64,000 nt of DNA from Croceivirga lutea (GTDB lineage: Bacteria; Bacteroidota; Bacteroidia; Flavobacteriales; Flavobacteriaceae), in NCBI RefSeq assembly GCF_014235875.1, contig NZ_JACJUK010000001.1, forward strand, positions 620,001-684,000. Reading direction: 5' to 3'. Below the pieces are notes generated by a model that did not search any database, was not told the origin of the DNA, and saw nothing but the letters and a program-made list of their open reading frames with translations. A program made the translations under genes and the position numbers. Of the stretch, positions 1 to 8,139 are shown piece after piece (position 1 is the first letter of the stretch; the number at the start of each line of letters is the position of its first letter).

Positions 1-89
1 GAATCAGTTACCGTTCCAGAAATTGTAACCGTTTGTGCTTGTAAATGAATAAATAATAGTAAAAAGAAAAAAGAAAATAGACTTTTCAT
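1..89 (-). CDS. N-terminus of a secreted protein, cut by window edge
   Basis: This partial reading frame starts with ATG at 89 and runs off the left edge of the window after 29 codons. It begins MKSLFSFFFLLLFIH, a short basic N-terminus followed by a hydrophobic core, then LQAQ, which looks like a signal peptidase I site. The next visible residues, TVTISGTVTD, resemble the first strand of the carboxypeptidase-regulatory-like domain found at the start of many Bacteroidetes outer-membrane proteins, including TonB-dependent receptors. What follows is outside the window, so the product class is only a guess. Export to the periplasm or outer membrane is the only well supported statement. Confidence 0.6.
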   Translation of the reverse strand, partial: MKSLFSFFFLLLFIHLQAQTVTISGTVTD

Positions 90-193
90 AACAGTTGATT
101 TTTAGGTTATTTTCAAACCTAATTATCAATACTGCGTACTAAAAATGTTAATGAGTTATCTAATAAATGTAATTAGGGAAATGCCAATATGAA

Positions 194-1243
194 TTAGTTT
201 TTAATTAAGCTAGCCATTGTTTTATGCCTATCTACCTTACCAGAATCGGTTAGTATAAATTTAGGAGTAGTTAGAATAGTTTTGGGTTTTTCGAACCGTT
301 TTAGCTTAGCGTTTATTGCCAGTTTCTTTTGAATTTCTTGTACACTTAACTTGCTTTCAATTACCAAAACCAATTTCTCACCTAACTGTTCATCTGGTGT
401 ACCGTATACAAAATAACGTTCCTTAAAGCTCTTTGCTAGCTTAGCCTCGATAATTTCTGGAATCAATTTTATACCTCCAGAATTTATAATATTGTCATAC
501 CTACCTAACCACTTAAATCTTTTTCTGTCGATAAGCTCTACCATATCATTGGTAACTATTTTATCGTCCGCTATTTGTGGTGCATCAATAACTAAACAGT
601 CACGTTCATCTAGAAAAATGTCAACATGTGGTAAGGCTTCAAAATAATCAACTTGTATTGGTTTAATGGCAATGTGGGTTATGGTTTCTGTCATACCATA
701 GGTTTCAAAACAACGGGTGGGAGCATCTAGTAACTGCTCCTTTAAATTATTGGGGAGTGGTGCACCTCCTATGATTAGTATTTTTAGCTTTTTTAATTCT
801 GCTAGTGAATTTTGAATTTGCATAGGCACCATAGCGCAAAAATCATAGGTACGCTCCACATTTTTCAGGGGATAAACATTAGGTGCCACATAATCTAACG
901 CTAAACCTATTACTAAAGCCCGCACTATCATCATTTTACCGGCAATAAATTCAGCAGGTAAACAAAGGAGCGCCGTATGGCCTTCTTTTAAATCAAAAAA
1001 AGAAGCTGTTGCCATGGCAGAATTCACCATTTGGGCCTTTTTTAATATAATTTTTTTTGGGGTGCCTGTAGAGCCCGATGTAAAAACGCTTAGGGTAGAA
1101 CTCTCTGATAAAAAATCTAAAATAAACTTACCTATACTTTTTTCAAAAGCTTGGTCTTTTAAACTTAAATCAGTCGCATGAGCTATTAATTCCTTTTTAG
1201 AATAGGATTGACCGTTTAGTTTAAATTTCGGATGAATCAGCAT
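194..1243 (-). CDS. menE: o-succinylbenzoate-CoA ligase (MenE)
   Basis: This is an adenylate-forming enzyme that activates o-succinylbenzoate with ATP and CoA to OSB-CoA in menaquinone synthesis. The 349-residue protein carries the family signatures in order: the phosphate-binding loop TSGSTGTPKK at about residues 55-64, YGMTET at 182-187, the hinge motif GRYDNIINSGG from 247, and a C-terminal GKVDR whose lysine fits the catalytic lysine of the mobile domain. It is shorter than the Escherichia coli enzyme (about 450 residues), mainly in the N-terminal part. The start codon lies inside the end of the upstream CPBP gene (23-base overlap), so it is translated from the menC transcript. Another acyl-CoA ligase is the main alternative, but the menC, menA, menD and menF neighbours argue for MenE. 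Confidence 0.9.
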   Translation of the reverse strand: MLIHPKFKLNGQSYSKKELIAHATDLSLKDQAFEKSIGKFILDFLSESSTLSVFTSGSTGTPKKIILKKAQMVNSAMATASFFDLKEGHTALLCLPAEFIAGKMMIVRALVIGLALDYVAPNVYPLKNVERTYDFCAMVPMQIQNSLAELKKLKILIIGGAPLPNNLKEQLLDAPTRCFETYGMTETITHIAIKPIQVDYFEALPHVDIFLDERDCLVIDAPQIADDKIVTNDMVELIDRKRFKWLGRYDNIINSGGIKLIPEIIEAKLAKSFKERYFVYGTPDEQLGEKLVLVIESKLSVQEIQKKLAINAKLKRFEKPKTILTTPKFILTDSGKVDRHKTMASLIKN

Positions 1244-2183
1244 CTTGCAAAGCTAAAAACTCTGCTTCGGTTTTAACGCTACCAAAAAGTTTTTCTTTCC
1301 AATTAGACCATTTGTATTTTTTGGCCATTATAAAAAGTAAAATAGGATAAATTACTAATACCGGAACTAAAACGTCCCAACCTAAAACGGGTTCAGAAAT
1401 ATCTTTGTAGATAGAATGTGTTTGAAAAGCTGTCCAGTCTGCAGTTACTAAAATGGCAGTAAAAAAGTTATTTGCAGCATGAAAACCTATGGGTAACTCT
1501 AAACCTTCGTCCATCAAAGTAAGAATACCTAGAAAAAAACCAGTACCAATATAATAGACCAAGATACCATAACCCAGTTTTTCTACTTCTGGATTAAATA
1601 AATGTAATAAACCAAACAAACTTGATGAAATCACTAAAGGTACCCACCTATTTTTAACAGCTACACCAATGCCCTGCATAAGATAGCCTCGTGTAAAATA
1701 TTCTTCAAAACTGGTCTGAATTGGCAACAATAAAATTGACAGGCCTAATAATACCAAAAAAGGCATGAGTTTAAATTGATATTCATAATTTTCTGGTGTA
1801 AGAAACACATCTGCAATGGCAATAGAAGAAGAAATTACACCCCATAAAATAAAGGCAAACCATATTCTTCCAAAATCAACCTTCTTTCTAGAAGTAGTAA
1901 AGTTTTTAAACGATAGTTTATGCAGGTATTTGACCACAACATACAATGCAACCATTGCAGCTAAAAAGGTCAACATAATTAAGAAGAAAAAATAATTTAG
2001 ACCTAAAGTTTGTGCAATTACACCTAAGTCAGCAGAAAAAGAATCAAAGTTTTTGGTTTTAAAAATAACTGCTACAATCAAGGGAATACCTCCTAAAAAT
2101 TGCCAAGCAAAAAAAACTGTTATAAACCCAACTATATAGCGCCACCCTTCATGTAAACCTTTATACGCTTGTTCTATGAACAT
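1221..2183 (-). CDS. CPBP family intramembrane metalloprotease
   Basis: This 320-residue integral membrane protein has about eight hydrophobic segments and the three motifs of the CPBP (CaaX protease and bacteriocin-processing, Abi) family: EEYFTR at residues 160-165 (the EExxxR motif), FGLLH with the metal-binding histidine at 194, and H235-AANN. Family members are membrane-embedded glutamic-type or metal-dependent proteases related to eukaryotic Rce1; the substrate here is unknown. The gene overlaps menC upstream by 10 bases and menE downstream by 23 bases, so it is an integral part of the menC-CPBP-menE transcript. There is no obvious chemical role for it in quinone synthesis, and co-transcription may be its only link. 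Confidence 0.85.
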   Translation of the reverse strand: MFIEQAYKGLHEGWRYIVGFITVFFAWQFLGGIPLIVAVIFKTKNFDSFSADLGVIAQTLGLNYFFFLIMLTFLAAMVALYVVVKYLHKLSFKNFTTSRKKVDFGRIWFAFILWGVISSSIAIADVFLTPENYEYQFKLMPFLVLLGLSILLLPIQTSFEEYFTRGYLMQGIGVAVKNRWVPLVISSSLFGLLHLFNPEVEKLGYGILVYYIGTGFFLGILTLMDEGLELPIGFHAANNFFTAILVTADWTAFQTHSIYKDISEPVLGWDVLVPVLVIYPILLFIMAKKYKWSNWKEKLFGSVKTEAEFLALQDADSSEI

Positions 2184-3226
2184 AAGTCTTCAATTAAATT
2201 TGGTTGCCAAGATAGGTTTTTTCTATAAAACAATTGACCGTCAGCAACTTGCAAAGGAGATTCAAAATTATTAGTAAATAAACTCCCTGTGCCTAGACCT
2301 TGCGGCATTGTACTATCTAATGTAGCTGTCCACTGTGCTATTGCATTGAGCCCAATATTACTTTCTAATGCACTAGTAATCCACCAACCTATACCAAGTT
2401 CATTGGCAATAGAAATCCATTCTTCTGAACCTTTAAAACCGCCCACGAGACTCGGTTTTAGAATTATATATTGTGGTTGAATTTGTTCTAGAACTTCCTT
2501 TTTATCGGCAATGGCAAACACCCCAATTAGTTCTTCATCTAAAGCAATAGGTAGTGGAGACTCCAAACACAAGTTTGCCATACTTTTCCATTGTTTTGGC
2601 TTAATGGGTTGTTCAATTGAATGTAAGTCCAGTTCAGCAAGTTTTTTGAGCTTGTATAAGGCATCCTTAGCCGTAAAACCTCCATTAGCATCAACACGCA
2701 ATTCAATATTATCTTTGGAAAATGTTTTCCGAATGACTTTTAAAAGATTGTATTCTTTTTCAAAATCTATAGCACCTACTTTCATTTTAATACAGTTGAA
2801 TCCGGCTTCTAATTTCTGCTGAATTTGTTCTTGCATAAAAATTTCGTCTCCCATCCAAACAAGGCCATTGATAGGAATTGGTTTTTCCTTCTCTACAAAG
2901 TCAGAAGAAAATAACTGAAAAGAATTGTCTGAGTTTAATGAAAGAAAAGCCTGTTCTAAACCAAATTGTATAGAAGGATAAGCTATTAAATTCTCGTACA
3001 AAAAACTTAGCCCCTTAGCAATGTTCTTACAAGCCCAATGTATTTTTTGTTCATAATCATCAACGTCATCAACGCTTAAACCACGTAAAATTCCACATTC
3101 TCCTATACCTATTTTGCTACCATCATTAACTGTTATAAACCAGGTTTCCTTGGTTGTCATTACGCCCCGTGATGTTCCACTTGGACGTTTAAAGTTTAGC
3201 ATATACTTTTTATATCGTGCTTCCAT
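2174..3226 (-). CDS. menC: o-succinylbenzoate synthase (MenC)
   Basis: This enolase-superfamily enzyme dehydrates SHCHC to o-succinylbenzoate in the menaquinone pathway. The 350-residue sequence shows the superfamily active site: the KMK pair at 147 and 149 on the second barrel strand, metal ligands D179 (in RVDANGG), E205 (in IEQP) and D230 (in LDEE), and the opposing lysine K257 in LKPS. Related dipeptide epimerases share this layout, but the position upstream of menE within a men region supports OSB synthase. The start at 3226 lies 32 bases from the divergent SDR start at 3258, with a TAnnTTTG element between them. Confidence 0.88.
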   Translation of the reverse strand: MEARYKKYMLNFKRPSGTSRGVMTTKETWFITVNDGSKIGIGECGILRGLSVDDVDDYEQKIHWACKNIAKGLSFLYENLIAYPSIQFGLEQAFLSLNSDNSFQLFSSDFVEKEKPIPINGLVWMGDEIFMQEQIQQKLEAGFNCIKMKVGAIDFEKEYNLLKVIRKTFSKDNIELRVDANGGFTAKDALYKLKKLAELDLHSIEQPIKPKQWKSMANLCLESPLPIALDEELIGVFAIADKKEVLEQIQPQYIILKPSLVGGFKGSEEWISIANELGIGWWITSALESNIGLNAIAQWTATLDSTMPQGLGTGSLFTNNFESPLQVADGQLFYRKNLSWQPNLIEDLCS

Positions 3227-3234
3227 GAAGACAT

Positions 3235-3242
3235 CAAAATTA
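3235..3242 (-). promoter_or_regulatory. -7 promoter element for menC-CPBP-menE
   Basis: The minus strand reads TAATTTTG, an exact match to the Bacteroidetes primary-sigma -7 consensus TAnnTTTG. It is 8 bases upstream of the menC start, which implies a very short leader. The facing plus strand carries a weaker TATATTTC for the divergent SDR gene, so the two promoters would overlap back to back. I could not assign a clear -33 box. Confidence 0.45.
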
Positions 3243-3257
3243 GCTATATTTCAAACT

Positions 3258-4052
3258 ATGGGAAAACTAAACGAAAAAACCATTTGGATTACTGGAGCTT
3301 CTTCTGGTATAGGTAAAGAATTGGCCTTACAACTTGCTAATTTAGATTGCAAATTAATTTTATCTGCAAGAAGAGAAAATGAACTATTAGTAGTTAAAAA
3401 CAACTGTAAAAACCCTAAAAACGTTGTTATTATGCCCTTGGATTTAGCAAACCATAAAGAAATGTCTTTGTTAGCACAAAAAGCTTGGGAAAGCTTTGAT
3501 GGTATTGATATTTTGATAAATAATGCTGGAATAAGTCAACGTTCATTAATCGCAAACACAACTCTTGAAGTCTATAAAAAGTTAATGGATATTAATTATA
3601 TAGGAACTTTGGCCTTAACAAAGGCGCTACTACCCTATTTTATTGCGAATAAGAAAGGATATTTTGTTACCATTACTAGCTTAATGGGTAAGTTTGGTTC
3701 ACCTTATCGTTCTGGATATTGTGGAGCAAAACATGCGCTACACGGTTTTTTTGATGTATTGCGTATGGAGCACCAAAAAGATAACATAGAGGTTACGCTA
3801 ATCTGTCCAGGTTTTGTTCAAACTAACGTAGCCAAAAATGCCTTAACTGCTGACGGTAATGCTCAAAATATAGATGATGAAAAAACGCAAAATGGACTAA
3901 CTACTGTAGAGTTTTCAAAGCAAATGATAAAAGCTATGGAACAACGAAAATTTGAAGCTTACATAGGTAAATCTGAACGCTTTGGAATTTATCTAAAACG
4001 ATTTTTTCCCAAATTACTGCATAATGTAGTCATGAAAAGTGCTGTACGTTAA
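3258..4052 (+). CDS. SDR family NAD(P)-dependent oxidoreductase
   Basis: This classical short-chain dehydrogenase/reductase has 264 residues from the chosen ATG. It carries the cofactor motif TGASSGIG at residues 12-19, NNAG at 88-91, the catalytic serine S141 and the YxxxK pair Y154 and K158. The substrate cannot be deduced. An in-frame ATG at 3225 and an even longer upstream frame exist, but those would run through the probable promoters shared with menC, and homologous SDRs start only a few residues before the glycine-rich motif, so 3258 is preferred. The gene ends one base before the convergent histidine kinase gene ends, with no terminator visible between them. Confidence 0.88.
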   Translation: MGKLNEKTIWITGASSGIGKELALQLANLDCKLILSARRENELLVVKNNCKNPKNVVIMPLDLANHKEMSLLAQKAWESFDGIDILINNAGISQRSLIANTTLEVYKKLMDINYIGTLALTKALLPYFIANKKGYFVTITSLMGKFGSPYRSGYCGAKHALHGFFDVLRMEHQKDNIEVTLICPGFVQTNVAKNALTADGNAQNIDDEKTQNGLTTVEFSKQMIKAMEQRKFEAYIGKSERFGIYLKRFFPKLLHNVVMKSAVR

Positions 4053-6008
4053 TTAAGAAAACGTAAACCAAAAACGCACTCCTTGAACACTCTTATCAAT
4101 ATTCAATTTTGATTGTAATTGATTTACCAATCTATTAATTAAGCGTATACCCATAGAGGCGTTTGTGCGTTCATCTATTTCTTCTGGTAGACCAATACCG
4201 TTATCTGTGTATTCAAAATAACCTTGGTCTCCATTTTTTCTTAAATGAATATAGATTTTACCGTTTTCATCAGAATCTGGATAAGCATATTTGAAGGTGT
4301 TCGAAACAAGCTCATTTAAAATAAGTCCAAAAGGTATGGCTCTATCAATATCTAGTTCTGTTCCTTCTGCATCAATAGTAATAGAAATATTATGACCGCC
4401 CTTTTTGTAGACAGACTGTACACTATTAATTAAACTTTCTATATAGCCTTGCATTTCTATAACCGACAAATCATCATTTTGATACAATTTTTGATGAATC
4501 AAAGCCATAGCTTTAACCCTACTTTTGCCTTCTTCTAAAGCAAGAATTGCAGCTTTACTCTTGGTGTTCTTTGTTTGTAAGCTTAACAAACTAGATACCA
4601 TTTGAAGGTTATTTTTTACACGATGATGAATTTCTTTTAATAACGATTCTTTTTCTTTTAAAGAATCTTCAATTATGTATTTCTGACGTTCGATTAAACG
4701 TTGGTTTTTTATACTATTGAGGTAAGCATAAATTAAACCAGCAAAACCTAATAAGGTAAAGACCAAAGAAATAATAACTAAATTGAAGCTCTCACTTTTT
4801 GTCTGTAGTTGGCTTCTTATCTCATCATTTTCGGCTTTTTGTTCATCAAATAAACGTAGTTGATTTTCAAGATTTGAACTACCAATGGTAACCGCAAGTT
4901 GCTGCTTAATAATAGACTGTTCATTTTTCTTTAAAGAATCTGCAATTTGGTCGTTACGCTTATAATACTGTAAAGCATTTTGAAAATTTCCGGTTTTATC
5001 ATGATAATTGCCCAACAATCTATTGTGTAATGTTTCTTGAGAGATGGTTAGATTTTTATCAACACTGTTAAGTAGACGGCGTGCCGTATTTAAATTATTT
5101 AATTCTAAATGTGCTTCAGCCAATGCTAACTCATTATCTGTAATCATAGCATTGTAAGCTAAAGGAGATAATTCTTTAAATGCTGAGATAGCGTGGTTTA
5201 AATACGTTATAGATTCTTTGTAACTCTTTAAAGAAACCATTGCTTTACCAATATTTCCTTTAATTTTTGCAGCTAATAATTTAGTATCAAATTCTATCTG
5301 CTCAGTACGTTCAATTTCAATATCATTATTGTAAATTTCTAGAAATCCGTTCGCTTTGTTAAGTTCAGCAATAGCTGTTGATGCAGAATTGTCTAATCTT
5401 AAGTAATTACCAATTTTATTGTGGTATTGGGCTTTTTCAAAAAAGTTGTTCTCATCTATTTTGCTCTTTTCTGAAATAATGTACTCTTCCATAGCACGGC
5501 GGTACATACCCATATCTTCATAAACATCATAGAACTCTACTTTATCAGAAAAACCATTCTCTTTCTTTTCTGTTCTAATGGTAATTTGATTATCAAACAT
5601 ACGGAGCGCATGATAATTATCATCTAAAATATTTAGGGTTTCGGCAAGTTCTGCACTATCTAATTTACTTTTATCTACATATACCTCTTTTGCTAAAGAA
5701 AGGCTCATTGGATAATCTCCGAGATGCTGATAAATTTTAGATTCGATTAATTGATATCTGCGTAGTGTTAATGAATCTCTCATTTTCTCAGCAGAATTTT
5801 TGTAAACTGTAACAGTTTCTAGCCAGTCGTAAGCGGAGCTTTCAGAAAACGGATTTGGGGTATTATTAAAATAATCGAATTTTGCTTTAGAAGTTTGTTT
5901 TTCCTGAAACTCAATTAGTGGATCATCTTTTACCACAATTGAATCGATATCTTGACCAAAAGAATGGGTCAAAAAAAAGAAAAGTATTACAAAACTTACT
6001 TTAGTCAT
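4053..6008 (-). CDS. TPR-containing sensor histidine kinase (HisKA_2 type)
   Basis: This exported and membrane-anchored kinase probably signals to the LytTR response regulator encoded just upstream. From the ATG at 6008 it has 651 residues: a signal peptide (MTKVSFVILFFFLTHSFGQ), a long helical periplasmic region of tetratricopeptide-like repeats, one transmembrane helix near residue 405, a coiled linker, the HisKA_2 box with HHR at 461-463 followed by VKNNLQM, and a HATPase domain with NELVSN, DNGIGL and a final glycine-rich loop. An in-frame GTG at 6038 would add ten residues, but the ATG gives a normal signal peptide and leaves the inverted repeat at 6046-6080 in the leader. HisKA_2 kinases paired with LytTR regulators are common in Flavobacteriia. 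The signal sensed is unknown. Confidence 0.88.
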   Translation of the reverse strand: MTKVSFVILFFFLTHSFGQDIDSIVVKDDPLIEFQEKQTSKAKFDYFNNTPNPFSESSAYDWLETVTVYKNSAEKMRDSLTLRRYQLIESKIYQHLGDYPMSLSLAKEVYVDKSKLDSAELAETLNILDDNYHALRMFDNQITIRTEKKENGFSDKVEFYDVYEDMGMYRRAMEEYIISEKSKIDENNFFEKAQYHNKIGNYLRLDNSASTAIAELNKANGFLEIYNNDIEIERTEQIEFDTKLLAAKIKGNIGKAMVSLKSYKESITYLNHAISAFKELSPLAYNAMITDNELALAEAHLELNNLNTARRLLNSVDKNLTISQETLHNRLLGNYHDKTGNFQNALQYYKRNDQIADSLKKNEQSIIKQQLAVTIGSSNLENQLRLFDEQKAENDEIRSQLQTKSESFNLVIISLVFTLLGFAGLIYAYLNSIKNQRLIERQKYIIEDSLKEKESLLKEIHHRVKNNLQMVSSLLSLQTKNTKSKAAILALEEGKSRVKAMALIHQKLYQNDDLSVIEMQGYIESLINSVQSVYKKGGHNISITIDAEGTELDIDRAIPFGLILNELVSNTFKYAYPDSDENGKIYIHLRKNGDQGYFEYTDNGIGLPEEIDERTNASMGIRLINRLVNQLQSKLNIDKSVQGVRFWFTFS

Positions 6009-6045
6009 TGGTCTAAATAGTGTCTTCTTTTTTCGCACTGAATAT

Positions 6046-6080
6046 GTAACGTTAAATCCTAGATTTTAATTTACCGTTAC
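6046..6080. repeat. 35-base imperfect inverted repeat, candidate operator
   Basis: Two 12-base arms, GTAACGTTAAAT (6046-6057) and ATTTACCGTTAC (6069-6080), are reverse complements except for one position and are separated by 11 bases. The repeat lies 38 bases upstream of the preferred kinase start. Each arm contains a core of the type ACCGTTA/AACGTTA, similar to half-sites bound by LytTR domains, and the neighbouring gene encodes a LytTR regulator. That this regulator binds here is inference. Confidence 0.45.
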
Positions 6081-6189
6081 CCATAAAAATCAGCACTAAA
6101 TTATCTCATTTTTATTTGATTTGAATTCAACTATACAGTAATTAGTTAAAACTTGTACTCGTTTTAAAATGTTTGGTTTAAAATCAAAA

Positions 6190-6212
6190 GGCCTTGTTCT
6201 GAAAACAAGGCC
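6190..6212 (-). terminator. intrinsic terminator-like hairpin
   Basis: The arms GGCCTTGTT and AACAAGGCC form a perfect 9-base stem with a 5-base loop. Read on the minus strand the stem is followed by TTTTGATTTT, so it fits a Rho-independent terminator for leftward transcription. It is the second such element after the response regulator and sits about 180 bases before the kinase start. Confidence 0.6.
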
Positions 6213-6389
6213 CTTCTACGAGAACACTATATGAAAATGAAAAAATTACTCTTTGTTTTGTATTAATAGCTAAATCAAATACAATATAAATGTACATCTA
6301 CATTAGGCCTATGAGTAATTAATGTTGTGAAAGTGATAAAAAGTGTGGTGTAGGTATTAAAGCTTGAAACTAGAGAGCTTTAAAAACAA

Positions 6390-6414
6390 AAAAGTGCCCG
6401 AAAGGGGCACTTTT
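6390..6414 (-). terminator. intrinsic terminator of the LytTR regulator gene
   Basis: The stem pairs AAAAGTGCCC with GGGCACTTTT around a 5-base loop. On the minus strand it is followed by TTTTTGTTTTT and lies 26 bases after the regulator stop codon. The flanking A and T runs would let it work in both directions. Confidence 0.8.
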
Positions 6415-6439
6415 ATTTCATTATTTAAGGAGATTACTT

Positions 6440-7198
6440 TTAAGAATTCATAGATGAAATAATAAATTCTTTAAAATCTTTAGAAATCGGAATCAACGTA
6501 TCATTTATTAAAATGTCTTTAGAATTAATTGCTTCTATATGGTCAACATTTACAATGTACGACTTGTGGGCTCTGTAAAATTTATTCTTAGGTAATTTTT
6601 CTAAATAATCTTTTAATGGCGAACGAACAAGAAACTTTTTGTCAACTGTATTAACTTCTAAGTATACATTATCCGCTTTAATAAATTGTATATCTGTAAA
6701 TTGAATGCGATAATATAAATGTTGTTTCTTAACAAAAATTGAATCTTTTAAAACGGAGTTAGATGTAATCTCATCAACCTCATTATTTTCATATTCTGGA
6801 GTTTTACCACTCTTTTGAGAATAATTAAAGTTTGATAATGCTATTTCTATAGACGTATATAAGTCTTGCTGCTCAAAAGGTTTAACTAAATAACCATCTG
6901 GCTTAACTAGTTTCGCATTTTCTACAGTTGCTTTATCAGAGTTTGAAGTAACAAATATGAAAGGTATATTATAGGTTTCTCTAATATGTCTACCTAAATC
7001 AATACCTGTTTTATCCGAAGCAAGAATAATATCAATCAACACTAAATCAACGTGATTGTTTTTTAAAACTTCAATTGCTTGTTCATAAACAATTACGTTA
7101 TCGACTACTTCATAGCCAATTTCCTCCAACATAGACTGCATATCATCAGCGATAATGACGTTGTCCTCAACGATTAAAATTTTTATGGGGTGTTCCAA
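6440..7198 (-). CDS. LytTR family response regulator
   Basis: This 252-residue two-component regulator has an N-terminal receiver domain (acidic pair E11-D12, phospho-acceptor D56 in LIDI, T84, K106 in LVKPFE) and a C-terminal LytTR DNA-binding domain from about residue 150 (core YLEVNT...FLVRSPLKDYLEKLP, then FYRAHKSYIVNVDHIEAI). The start is TTG at 7198, because no ATG or GTG precedes the first receiver strand. It follows menA by 32 bases on the same strand and ends at a strong terminator. Its likely partner is the HisKA_2 kinase downstream. A possible target is the inverted repeat in front of that kinase, though this is untested. Confidence 0.88.
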   Translation of the reverse strand: MEHPIKILIVEDNVIIADDMQSMLEEIGYEVVDNVIVYEQAIEVLKNNHVDLVLIDIILASDKTGIDLGRHIRETYNIPFIFVTSNSDKATVENAKLVKPDGYLVKPFEQQDLYTSIEIALSNFNYSQKSGKTPEYENNEVDEITSNSVLKDSIFVKKQHLYYRIQFTDIQFIKADNVYLEVNTVDKKFLVRSPLKDYLEKLPKNKFYRAHKSYIVNVDHIEAINSKDILINDTLIPISKDFKEFIISSMNS

Positions 7199-7230
7199 AA
7201 TGGTTTTGGGTTTGAGTTATAACTTCAAAA

Positions 7231-8139
7231 TTAAAAAAAATAATTTATTGCTATATAGAACGTTACTGCGAGCAAAAAAGTACTTAACGCAACCTTTTTA
7301 AGTTCAGAATCAAGATTTTTTGGTTCTTTAGTACGTTGAACTTTTATCAAATTAAAGATTAAAGGGAGTAATGAAAGTAGAAAGAACAGGTTAGTAATTG
7401 GCTGCTTTAATAAAAAACTGTACCATAATAGTAAAACAATTGCTAAACCAACAATTAAAAAATGATATACCTTTCCCTTTTGGAAACCCATCTTAACTAC
7501 AAGCGTAATCTTACCATGATTAAAATCTGATACGTGGTCACGTAAATTATTTAAATTCAACACTGCAACACTTAACAATCCTATTACAATAGCTGGTAAT
7601 ATAGATATTACATCAAAAGTTTTGGTATATAAAAATTCAGTTCCTAAAACAGCCACTAATCCAAAAAATATAAAAACAAATACATCTCCCAACCCTTTAT
7701 ATCCGTAGGGCGTATCACCCATGGTGTATTTTATAGCAGCTATAACAGCCAATACAGCTAAAATTAAAAAGAATATAAAGTAAAGGGTATATGCCTTACC
7801 AAAAGCAACTATTAATAATAAAATTGAAGCTAGTAAACTGAGTATACTAAACAGGATAATTCCCTTTTTAAGTTCCTTTTGCGATAAAAGTCCGGATTGT
7901 AATGCTCTATTTGGCCCAACTCTGTCTGTGCTATCTGTACCTTTGGTACCATCACCATAGTCGTTGGCAAAGTTGGAAGTAATTTGAAATAATACGGTTG
8001 TTAAGAGTGCTAAACCAAAAACGAAAGTGTTTGAAAAACCCTTATAATTGGCTATAGCAGTACCCATAATAATACCTGCCAAAGATAACGGAAGCGTCCG
8101 TAGTCTTGCCGCATTTAACCAAACCTTGAATTTACTCAC
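7231..8139 (-). CDS. menA: 1,4-dihydroxy-2-naphthoate polyprenyltransferase (MenA)
   Basis: This UbiA-superfamily membrane enzyme attaches the polyprenyl chain to DHNA, giving demethylmenaquinone. The 302-residue protein has about nine hydrophobic helices, the first aspartate-rich motif at NDYGDGTKGTD (from N59) and the second at NNLRDHVSD near residue 197, plus the conserved N-terminal ARLRTLPLSLAGI. The start codon is GTG and shares one base with the TAG stop of the upstream SPOR-like gene, implying translational coupling. No MenG methyltransferase is encoded in the window. Confidence 0.92.
   Translation of the reverse strand: MSKFKVWLNAARLRTLPLSLAGIIMGTAIANYKGFSNTFVFGLALLTTVLFQITSNFANDYGDGTKGTDSTDRVGPNRALQSGLLSQKELKKGIILFSILSLLASILLLIVAFGKAYTLYFIFFLILAVLAVIAAIKYTMGDTPYGYKGLGDVFVFIFFGLVAVLGTEFLYTKTFDVISILPAIVIGLLSVAVLNLNNLRDHVSDFNHGKITLVVKMGFQKGKVYHFLIVGLAIVLLLWYSFLLKQPITNLFFLLSLLPLIFNLIKVQRTKEPKNLDSELKKVALSTFLLAVTFYIAINYFF

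Larger units (their letters stand above)
6009..6439. other. 431-base non-coding region between kinase and regulator
   Basis: No credible protein gene is present. Going leftward on the minus strand from the regulator gene, it holds a strong intrinsic terminator (6390-6414), about 177 bases with no open frame of note, a second terminator-like hairpin (6190-6212), and an imperfect inverted repeat (6046-6080) just upstream of the kinase start. The stretch between the two hairpins could encode a small RNA, but I see no convincing promoter for one. Confidence 0.6.

Noticed and set aside
6231-6266. 11-residue plus-strand frame MKMKKLLFVLY
   Set aside because: It is too short, has no visible promoter and lies directly after a leftward terminator; its looks are explained by AT-rich sequence.
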